64,000 nt of DNA from VRUE01 sp963728365 (GTDB lineage Bacteria; Actinomycetota; Thermoleophilia; Solirubrobacterales; 70-9), in assembly GCA_963728365.1 (NCBI GenBank), contig CAVSJI010000001.1, positions 186,001 to 250,000 of the forward strand. The letters are read 5' to 3'. This document shows positions 33,808 to 42,028 of the stretch, in pieces (within the stretch, counting starts at the first letter, position 1; the number at the start of each line of letters is the position of its first letter). Under the pieces are notes generated by a model. It did not search any database and was not told the origin of the DNA. It was given only the letters and a program-made list of their open reading frames with translations. The position numbers and the translations under genes were made by a program.

Positions 33808-35196
33808 GTGAAGACGTCAGTCACAGAGCTGCCCGAGTCGCGGGCCAAGGTCGAGGTCGAGGTTCCGGCCGAGCAGGTCGATCGCGGCGTGCAGCGCGCC
33901 GCCCGGGCGCTGGCGCGCGAGATGAAAATGCCCGGCTTTCGCAAGGGCAAAGCGCCGCCCTCGCTGGTGATCCAGCGACTCGGCTATGGGATGGTCCTGC
34001 AGGAGGCGATCCGCGACTCGCTGCCGGAGTGGTATGAGCAGGGCCTGCTCGGCTCGGGGGTCAGCCCCGTGGGCGACCCCAAGATCGAGATCGTCTCGGC
34101 GCCCGAGGGCGAGGGCGAGGCGCTCAGCTTCGAGTTCGAGATCGGCGTCCGGCCGGAGGCGACGCTGGGCGAGTACAGGGGCCTCGAGGTGGGTCGCGCC
34201 GAGGCTGAGCCGTCGGATGAGATCGTCGACCGCGAGGTCGAGCGCATCCGCGCCGGGTTCGCTCGGCTCGAGCCGGTCGAGCGCCAGGCGGCCGAGGGCG
34301 ATGTGCTGCTGATCGACTTCGAGGGGCTGCTCGACGGCAAGGCGTTCGAGGGCGGCAAGGCATCCGACTACCTGCTCGAGCTGGGCAGCGGCCAGCTGAT
34401 CGAGGGCTTCGAGGAGCAGCTGGTGGGCGCCGAGGCGAACGACTCGCGCGAGGTCAAGGTGACCTTCCCCGATGACTACCAGGCCGAGGAGCTGGCCGGC
34501 GAAGACGCGGTCTTCGCGGTCGAGGTGAAGGAGGTGCGGGAGAAGATCCTGCCGCAGCTCGACGACGACTTCGCCTCCGAGGCATCGGAGTTCGAGACCC
34601 TCGAGGAGCTGCGTGCCGACATCGCCAAGCGAGTTGGTGAGGCCGTCGACGAGCGCGCCGAGCAGGACTTCCGCGTCGCCGCCGTCGACGCCGCCGTCGA
34701 CGCGGCGACGGTCGAGGTGCCCGGGGCACTCCTCGACGCGCGCGCCGAGGAGCGCTGGGAGCGGGTCGAGCGCCAGCTCGCCGGCAGCGGCATGGGCGCC
34801 GACGCCTACCTGCAGATGCAGGGCAAGACTCGCGAGGAGGTGATCGCCGAATCAAAACCCGACGCCGAACGCGAGCTGAAGCGCGAGGCCGTGCTGGCGG
34901 CGATCGCCGCGGCGGAGAAGCTCGAGGCGAGCGAGGAGGAGCTGGTCGAGGCGCTCGCCCACACCGCCGAGCACGAGCGGACGACGCCGGAGAAGCTGCT
35001 CGCCCGCCTGCGCGAGAACGGCCGCGACGCGATGCTCAAGGAGGACATCGTCGTCCGCAAGGCGATCGACCTGGTCGTCGAGGCGGCGAAGCCGATCCCG
35101 CTCGAGCAGGCCGAGGCGCGCGAGAAGATCTGGACGCCGGAGAAGGAGGAGGGCGAGGAGAAGCCCTCCGAGCTCTGGACCCCGGGCGCCGAGTAG
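33808..35196 (+). CDS. tig: Trigger factor (ribosome-associated chaperone/PPIase)
   Basis: Trigger factor meets nascent chains at the ribosome exit. This 462-aa protein has the ribosome-binding signature 'GFRKGKAPPSLVIQRLGYGM' at residues about 45-65. An FKBP-like PPIase domain follows ('EGDVLLIDFEGLLDGKAFEG', 'QLIEGFEEQLVGAEANDSRE', 'VTFPDDYQAEELAGEDAVF'). A helical C-terminal substrate domain comes next, then an acidic tail. GTG 33808 is chosen ('VKTSVTELPESRAKVEVEVP'). clpP follows after 31 bp, the standard tig-clpP-clpX order. Confidence 0.96.
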   Translation: MKTSVTELPESRAKVEVEVPAEQVDRGVQRAARALAREMKMPGFRKGKAPPSLVIQRLGYGMVLQEAIRDSLPEWYEQGLLGSGVSPVGDPKIEIVSAPEGEGEALSFEFEIGVRPEATLGEYRGLEVGRAEAEPSDEIVDREVERIRAGFARLEPVERQAAEGDVLLIDFEGLLDGKAFEGGKASDYLLELGSGQLIEGFEEQLVGAEANDSREVKVTFPDDYQAEELAGEDAVFAVEVKEVREKILPQLDDDFASEASEFETLEELRADIAKRVGEAVDERAEQDFRVAAVDAAVDAATVEVPGALLDARAEERWERVERQLAGSGMGADAYLQMQGKTREEVIAESKPDAERELKREAVLAAIAAAEKLEASEEELVEALAHTAEHERTTPEKLLARLRENGRDAMLKEDIVVRKAIDLVVEAAKPIPLEQAEAREKIWTPEKEEGEEKPSELWTPGAE

Positions 35197-35227
35197 CCGA
35201 CCGGCGGCCTTCTATAGAGTGCCGCGC

Positions 35228-35812
35228 ATGAGCCCCCTGGTTCCGATGGTGGTCGAGCAGACCTCGCGCGGCGAGCGCTCGTTCGACATCTACTCGCGGC
35301 TGCTCAACGAGCGGATCATCTTCCTCGGCACGCAGGTCAACCAGGAAATCGCCAACCTGATCGTCGCCCAGCTGCTGCACCTCGAGTCCGAGGATCCGGA
35401 CAAGGACATCAGCCTCTACATCAACTCGCCGGGCGGCGACGTCTACGCCGGCATGGCGATCTACGACACGATGCAGTTCATCAAGCCCGACGTGCAGACG
35501 ATCTGCGTCGGGATCGCGATGAGCATGGGCGCCCTGCTGCTGGCCGGCGGCGCCGGGGGCAAGCGGATGTCGCTGCCCAACTCGAAGATCCTCATCCATC
35601 AGGTCTCCGCCGGCTTCCAGGGGCAGGCGACCGACATCGAGATCCACGCCAAAGAGATCATCGACGTTCGTCGCCGCCTCGACGAGATCATCGCCAAACA
35701 CACTGGCCAGCCCTTCGAGAAGGTCACCAGAGACACCGAGCGCGACTACTTCATGAGCGCCGAGGAGGCCAAGGAGTACAGCATCGTCGACCGCGTCATC
35801 GAGCACCACTGA
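35228..35812 (+). CDS. clpP: ATP-dependent Clp protease proteolytic subunit
   Basis: ClpP forms the 14-mer serine protease chamber fed by ClpX. This 194-aa protein has the catalytic triad Ser99 ('AMSMGALLL'), His124 ('ILIHQVSAG') and Asp173 ('ERDYFMS'), plus 'INSPGGDVYAGMAIYDTMQF'. ATG 35228 is preferred; GTG 35219 adds three residues. clpX lies 4.8 kb further on, separated by an M23 peptidase gene and a restriction-modification gene. A hairpin with T-run follows the stop. Confidence 0.96.
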   Translation: MSPLVPMVVEQTSRGERSFDIYSRLLNERIIFLGTQVNQEIANLIVAQLLHLESEDPDKDISLYINSPGGDVYAGMAIYDTMQFIKPDVQTICVGIAMSMGALLLAGGAGGKRMSLPNSKILIHQVSAGFQGQATDIEIHAKEIIDVRRRLDEIIAKHTGQPFEKVTRDTERDYFMSAEEAKEYSIVDRVIEHH

Positions 35813-36336
35813 GGGCGGCGATCCCCGCCGGGATCGCCGCTTTGTTTGCAGCTTTGGTCCTAGCTGCACCGGTTGGCTCGGTGGCGAGCTTCGGTCGGGA
35901 CGGGGGGACGACGTATTTTGACCACGTCTTTCCGGTTCAAGGGCCACACGGGACTCGGGGGTCGATCGGGGAATTCGCGGCGCCGCGGAGTGGGGGGCGG
36001 TGGCACGAAGGGTTCGACGTCCTCGCCCGCTGCGGCGCGCCGCTGGTTGCCGTGCGCAACGGCCGCGTCCTGCGCAGCGGCTACGACCCGATCCTCTACG
36101 GCAACTACCTCCTCATCCACGGCGAAGCCGAGCGGCGCAGCTACTTCTACGCCCACATGCCCCACCCGCCGCTGGTGCACCGAGGCGACCGAGTCTGGAC
36201 CGGCGAGCGAGTCGGTGAAGTAGGCGAGACCGGCAACGCCCGCTACGTAGGCTGCCACCTCCACTTCGAGATCCACGTCCACGGCAAAGCAATCGACCCC
36301 GAGCCCTCCCTGAGGCGCTGGGACCGCTACAGCTGA
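35809..36336 (+). CDS. Secreted M23-family peptidase, probable CTG start
   Basis: This roughly 175-aa LytM/M23 metallopeptidase has the first zinc site region 'GGRWHEGFDVLARCGAPLVA' and the second 'YVGCHLHFEIHVHGKAIDPE' (HxH), with 'GNYLLIHGEAERRSYFYAHM' between. It would cut peptide cross-links in peptidoglycan. Starting at CTG 35809, which overlaps the clpP stop (CTGA), gives the signal peptide MRAAIPAGIAALFAALVLAA. A TTG at 35842 would leave no charged n-region. Part of the signal is encoded by the hairpin at 35815-35840. Confidence 0.85.
   Translation: MRAAIPAGIAALFAALVLAAPVGSVASFGRDGGTTYFDHVFPVQGPHGTRGSIGEFAAPRSGGRWHEGFDVLARCGAPLVAVRNGRVLRSGYDPILYGNYLLIHGEAERRSYFYAHMPHPPLVHRGDRVWTGERVGEVGETGNARYVGCHLHFEIHVHGKAIDPEPSLRRWDRYS
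35815..35847 (+). terminator. Hairpin with T-run after clpP
   Basis: Perfect 11-bp arms 35815-35825 (gcggcgatccc) and 35830-35840 with loop cgcc, followed by tttgttt: a classical intrinsic terminator shape 2 bp after the clpP stop. If the M23 peptidase starts at CTG 35809, this hairpin lies in its coding sequence and could act as an attenuator. Confidence 0.8.
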
Positions 36337-36350
36337 CTCCCGCTCCGAAC

Positions 36351-36470
36351 GTGACCGACCGCCCGCCGACCGACCAGCTGCGCATCACGGCAAGGCGCGT
36401 CGACTCGGATCACATCGAGGAGACCACGATCGCCCTCTGCGCGGCCACCACCGAGCTCGGCAGGATGCCT
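36351..36470 (+). pseudogene. Possible truncated small gene next to the restriction-modification gene
   Basis: A GTG at 36351 begins 'MTDRPPTDQLRITARRVDSD' and 'HIEETTIALCAATTELGR', which reads like a normal small protein start. The pattern 'RITARRVDSDHIEET' weakly recalls the DUF3892 family. After about 40 codons the frame runs into the antisense of the restriction-modification gene. It may be a gene cut when the island inserted, or a chance frame. Confidence 0.35.
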
Positions 36471-39400
36471 AGCTGGGCTCTTCGCCCAGCGTGGGCTGAT
36501 CAGCTGTGCCTCCGCCGAGACTGGCGCGGTGGGGGGCATGGTCCTTCTTCGTCTTCGGCCATTCGACGCCCTTGGCTTCGAGATCGTCCATCGTGGCGAT
36601 CGGTCCGGCGAGAATTCGGTCGAGGAGATCGGCTTGCGTGGGCTCCAATTCGACCAACCGCGTCAGAACCGTGAGCAGGTCGATCAGCTCGATGGTCCAC
36701 TCGGCTGGCCAGCTTTCGGCGTGGATCTCGTCGAGTGGGCTCGTGCGCCTCCCCGTCGGGTTCTTCTTGCGGTAGTTGAACCAGGAGTCGAGTACGTTGC
36801 GGCCACCGACGTCGTAGCGGATGACCTCGGGCCGCACCGGTCCCCACTCGCCATCGCCAAGCCGCAACGTCTGGGAATCAGCGAGATATTTCTTGTCGGT
36901 GGGCATCTTGGTGATCGGCTTGAGCGAGAGTGGCTGTCGAGGGTCGCCCTTTGGGAAGCGGGTGTCGCCTGCGGGCCGATCTGTTTTGTCGTCGGCGAAG
37001 GAATCGCCGTAGGTATGAAGCCAGACGACCTGCTCGCCCAACCTCACCGCCTCCACCCAGAGATGGGGATCTGTAGTGATTGGCAGCCGAACGCCCGGCG
37101 TTGTGAGCTCGTCGGCGAAGTGCTCTGTGAAGGCGGGGTGGGCGGCGACGCCGCCGAGGTAGGCGACCAGATCGTCAAGCGACGGTTCACTGGCCAGAGT
37201 TTCTGCGAGCGCGGCGAGCAGGCCAGGAGCGACATTCGCCGATCCGTCGGGATGGAGCTTGGGAAGCACCCGACCGCCGCGGTTATTGAAGAAATCCATA
37301 TCTGGAACAAGAGCCGAAAAGGTGAGTCCAGGTCCATCCGTAAAGGAATGCGCATGCTGCTCAACTACGAACGTTTGTGTCGGGTGGCGAGCGGACCACA
37401 GGTCCGGCGACGGCCGGTGAATCAGTCGGCTGTCTGGGATGAGCCATTGCCGATCGAGCGTTCGATAGCCGATTCGTATGGCGCCCGGGAAGTCCCCCGT
37501 CTCGGAGTCGAACGCGCTGTTAGCCTTGACTATGTCATCTCCGGGGAGCGGCTTCTTGACCTTGTCGAGGGCTGTGTCCGCGGTCTCCTTGAACAGAACC
37601 CGCTTTCTCTCGCTGCCGCTTTCGCTCACCAAGCGAACCCATCGATCGGACAATATTTCTTCCAGTGGGGCGTACACCCAAGTCCGGTTTGGCTTCACAC
37701 CCGGAGCCACCCAAGGCATCAACTGGCCGAGGGCCGGATAGCTGTCCCAATCTGATTGGGCCGTGGGAGTAAACGGTGCTTGCCAATCGAGGCGAGCGTC
37801 CCGCCACCCCGAGTCTTCAACGGTCATAGCAGCAAGCTCGCTGAACTTGGCGTTTCTTGTGCCAGTGGTTGTTCGATATCGAATCCTTGCTGCCGACCCC
37901 GAGTCAGCGTCCGCAGTGCGAACGAATATTCCTATGGCAAGAGGCCGCTGAACACCGGGGAACAGGCGCGTAGCTACCTGGGGTCGAATGCCCTCCGGGG
38001 ATACATCGATTACCCATCCCTCTGAGCACGTCCGCCGCAGGTACTCCCTCATCCCCTTGAATCCTGGCCCACCGATGTACCCGCTGGTGGTGATGAAGCA
38101 GACAATGCCGGTGCGGTCCTTTGGGATCGAGTCGAAGACCTTCCAGGTGGCCCAGCGCCAGAAGTAGACGTAGAGATTCTTCAGGACGTACTCGGCGCGG
38201 CCATTCCCCTCGGCTCGGAAATCGTCGAGAATCGCGGTCTTCTGCTTGGATTGCTTCCGGGTTCCCTCCGATCCCATCTCGACCCAGCCGCCCAGTCCCT
38301 CGGCTCGCTCCCGGTACGGCGGATTGCCGATCACGACGGTGACCGGCGTGTCGCGCTTGACGATGTTCGCCTGGCGTCGCGAATCGGAGATCGCGCCCAG
38401 TCCCGAGGCCAGCTGCTCGATCTCGGCGTTGGGGTCGTCCAGGGTGTCCGTCACGTAGAGGCGCATGCCTCCCGGTGGTGGTGTGGCCCCGGTTGAGCGA
38501 AGGATGTCGGTGGTTCGAAGCTCGGCGACCGCGTAGGGCCCTGTCTGCAGCTCGAATCCGACGAGGCGCTTCGCCAGATCGGTGATCAGGCCTCGCACCA
38601 TGCCTGGACCGTGTGTATCGGTGATCTGCTCAGCGGCGCGATCGATCACCGCTTGGAGAAATGTCCCCGTGCCCATTGCGGGGTCTACCGTAAGAACCTT
38701 CTCGTCGCTGAAGCCGGCCTTGCCGAGACGGGTCTGAAGCACTTCGTCGGTGAGTCGCACCATCTGCTCGACCACCTCGATCGGCGTGTAATACGAGCCG
38801 GACTGCTTGCGCAGCCCGGGGTCGTACTCCTCGAGGAAGTCTTCATACAGGTGCAGATACGTGTCCCGCTTCCCGGCTCGAACGGAATCCCACTCGACGG
38901 CGCCGATCACCCGCACGAGCAGGTCCAGAGTGACCTTGAAGTCCGTCGCGACGGTGTCAGTCAGCAGCTGCAGGGCTCGACCCATCAGCGAGTGGTGGTC
39001 GCCGAGCTCGTCTCCGACAGTGTGCAGCGAGGCGCCGTCCAGCTCGATCCCGTCGCTGCGCGCCAGCAGCAGGGCGAAGGTGACCGTCTGGGCGTAGCCG
39101 TCGGCAAAGACGTCATCTGACGCGGATGGGAAGAGGAGCGCGCGCCAGTCGGCGGCGAGGCCCTGGAACGGCTGCTTGTATGACGGCTCGCCGGCGGCGA
39201 TGGCCCTTCTCTCCGCGGCGAGCTGGTCGAGAACCTCGCTGCGTAGCAGCCGGGTGAGCGGAGCGATCGCCCGAACGAGCGCCGTGACTGAGCCGATCGG
39301 CGCCGGCTTCCAGCGCAGGAAGTCGGTGATCAGCTCCTCGAACTCCGCCGAGCCGGCCAGCTTCTTGCCGGCCTTCTCAAGGGTTCCTCCGGTGAGATGG

Positions 39401-39801
39401 ACAGGGTTGCCGACGGCCTCTCCGTCTCGGAAGAGGCGCCACTCGGTCCCGTTCGTGTACAGGAGGTTGGGGAGGTCTCGCTGTCGCTCCCATTGTTCGA
39501 GGTCATGGCCTTTGAAAGCCGCGGGGTCGATTGCGCGCCCCGGGGCCTTCACCTCGACGTAGCCGGAGATCGCTCCGTTGACGCTGACGCCGTAGTCGGG
39601 CCGGACGCGGCGGTCTTCGTCGCGCACCTCGTCGTGGAATACGGCTTTGACTTTCAGCTTTTTGCCGAAGGAGCCCAGCAGTTCCTCGATCGGCGTGCGA
39701 ATCGCCGCCTCCCGCTCTCCAGGTCCCGCCAGCTTCTCCTTGCAGGCGAGGCCGAACGCCGAGATGGCATCGGATAGCCAGGTGGGGGTTGATGACGGCA
39801 T
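36469..39801 (-). CDS. Single-chain restriction-modification enzyme (N6-adenine methylase with PD-(D/E)XK nuclease; type IIG/ISP-like)
   Basis: This 1110-aa protein combines nuclease, methylase and specificity parts. Near residues 65-90 'RVRPDYGVSVNGAISGYVEV' followed by K fits a PD-(D/E)XK nuclease. A helical domain follows, then an N6-adenine methyltransferase ('SGSYYTPIEVVEQMV', 'VLTVDPAMGTGTFLQAVIDR' motif I, 'VTVVIGNPPYRERAEG' motif IV). The last 450 residues probably form a target-recognition domain like that of LlaBIII. No helicase motifs are seen, unlike true type ISP enzymes. Its base composition is lower in GC than its neighbours, and it stands alone between housekeeping genes, suggesting transfer. 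Confidence 0.88.
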   Translation of the reverse strand: MPSSTPTWLSDAISAFGLACKEKLAGPGEREAAIRTPIEELLGSFGKKLKVKAVFHDEVRDEDRRVRPDYGVSVNGAISGYVEVKAPGRAIDPAAFKGHDLEQWERQRDLPNLLYTNGTEWRLFRDGEAVGNPVHLTGGTLEKAGKKLAGSAEFEELITDFLRWKPAPIGSVTALVRAIAPLTRLLRSEVLDQLAAERRAIAAGEPSYKQPFQGLAADWRALLFPSASDDVFADGYAQTVTFALLLARSDGIELDGASLHTVGDELGDHHSLMGRALQLLTDTVATDFKVTLDLLVRVIGAVEWDSVRAGKRDTYLHLYEDFLEEYDPGLRKQSGSYYTPIEVVEQMVRLTDEVLQTRLGKAGFSDEKVLTVDPAMGTGTFLQAVIDRAAEQITDTHGPGMVRGLITDLAKRLVGFELQTGPYAVAELRTTDILRSTGATPPPGGMRLYVTDTLDDPNAEIEQLASGLGAISDSRRQANIVKRDTPVTVVIGNPPYRERAEGLGGWVEMGSEGTRKQSKQKTAILDDFRAEGNGRAEYVLKNLYVYFWRWATWKVFDSIPKDRTGIVCFITTSGYIGGPGFKGMREYLRRTCSEGWVIDVSPEGIRPQVATRLFPGVQRPLAIGIFVRTADADSGSAARIRYRTTTGTRNAKFSELAAMTVEDSGWRDARLDWQAPFTPTAQSDWDSYPALGQLMPWVAPGVKPNRTWVYAPLEEILSDRWVRLVSESGSERKRVLFKETADTALDKVKKPLPGDDIVKANSAFDSETGDFPGAIRIGYRTLDRQWLIPDSRLIHRPSPDLWSARHPTQTFVVEQHAHSFTDGPGLTFSALVPDMDFFNNRGGRVLPKLHPDGSANVAPGLLAALAETLASEPSLDDLVAYLGGVAAHPAFTEHFADELTTPGVRLPITTDPHLWVEAVRLGEQVVWLHTYGDSFADDKTDRPAGDTRFPKGDPRQPLSLKPITKMPTDKKYLADSQTLRLGDGEWGPVRPEVIRYDVGGRNVLDSWFNYRKKNPTGRRTSPLDEIHAESWPAEWTIELIDLLTVLTRLVELEPTQADLLDRILAGPIATMDDLEAKGVEWPKTKKDHAPHRASLGGGTADQPTLGEEPS

Positions 39802-39870
39802 AGCGTGACCTTCCCGATCGAGGAACGACGGCAGACCCTATTTGGGGGGCCGGGCGGAGCCCGCAGACCC

Positions 39871-40299
39871 TCAGAGCTCCAGCTCGTACTCGATCGAGGG
39901 TTCGGCGACAGCGCCGGTGGTGTCGTACAGGCGCTGGGCGCGCTTGTTGTCTTGGGCGGTCATCCAGGTGAGGCGGGCGGCGCCGCGCTCGCGGGCGACC
40001 GCGGCGCTTGCCTCGATCAGGGCTCGGCCAACCCCCTCGCCGCGCGCCTGTGGGACAACGTAGAGGTCGTTGAGCAGGACGGTCTCAGCCGGGATCAGCG
40101 ACGTGTAGGTCCAGTAGAGGCAGGCGTATCCAACCAGCGCCTCGCCACGCCAAGCGCCAAGCAGCATCCCCCTCTTGCTCGGCGCGACGAACCCCCCAAA
40201 GAACTCCCGATTCCGCGCCGCATCAATGTCCTCGACCTCATAGAACCGCTGGTAGTCCCCAATAAGCGGCAACAACGCCTCAAGCTGACCCTCCGTCAC
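39871..40299 (-). CDS. GNAT-family N-acetyltransferase
   Basis: This protein of about 142 aa has the GNAT acetyl-CoA motif 'LYVVPQARGEGVGRALIEAS' (R/QxxGxG/A) and the late 'LTWMTAQDNKRAQRLYDTTG'. The N-terminus 'LLPLIGDYQRFYEVEDI' matches diamine-acetyltransferase-like members. GTG 40299 is the first ordinary start. Family alignment suggests that translation may begin five codons earlier at CTG 40314 (LNIEAVTEGQ), preceded by gcgggg. The substrate is unknown. A family A hairpin lies 46 bp upstream. Confidence 0.85.
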   Translation of the reverse strand: MTEGQLEALLPLIGDYQRFYEVEDIDAARNREFFGGFVAPSKRGMLLGAWRGEALVGYACLYWTYTSLIPAETVLLNDLYVVPQARGEGVGRALIEASAAVARERGAARLTWMTAQDNKRAQRLYDTTGAVAEPSIEYELEL

Positions 40300-40359
40300 G
40301 GCTTCGATGTTCAGCCCCGCAGCAATGGCTTCAGGCTACCTGGCGGCGATTGCGCCAAA

Positions 40360-40439
40360 GAGGGGGTCGGGGGGCCCTCTCCAAAACACTCAAGCGAGGC
40401 TCCTGCCGAGCGTTTTGGAGAGGGCCCCCCGACCCCCTC
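40360..40439 (-). repeat. Family A hairpin element, copy 1 (inverse orientation)
   Basis: Arms 40360-40387 and 40412-40439 are perfect 28-bp complements. The 24-nt loop (40388-40411) is the exact reverse complement of the loop in copy 3 (56123-56146). The outer arm sequence (gggggtcggggggccctctc) is unique to this site. Confidence 0.9.
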
Positions 40440-40588
40440 ACCGCCCGAGCCCCACGCAAGGTTGCGCTCACGGGCAGGGTCGGCGCACCTGGCGCAGTAA
40501 AGACGGCCGACAGGCCCGGCTTGATCGCCCCTCTAAGCTTTGGAGCGCGAGCCGGCAGGCAACCCACCGCCCCAAGGAGGGGATTTCG

Positions 40589-41872
<1,284 letters not shown>

Positions 41873-41876
41873 GGGG

Positions 41877-41952
41877 GAGGGCCGGGGAGCGGTTCTCAAA
41901 ACGCTCGCCGGGAGGCTCGCTGGAGTGTTTTGAGAACCGCTCCCCGGCCCTC
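41877..41952 (+). repeat. Family A hairpin element, copy 2, between clpX and valS
   Basis: Perfect 26-bp arms 41877-41902 (gagggccggggagcggttct...) and 41927-41952 with the conserved 24-nt loop 41903-41926. It begins 4 bp after the clpX stop. No T-run follows. Confidence 0.92.
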
Positions 41953-42028
41953 TACTAGACGCCAGCGCTTAGACGCTCGGGACGGCGGATATCTAGACTC
42001 GGCCTCGGTGGACGAGGCTCGGCGGAAA

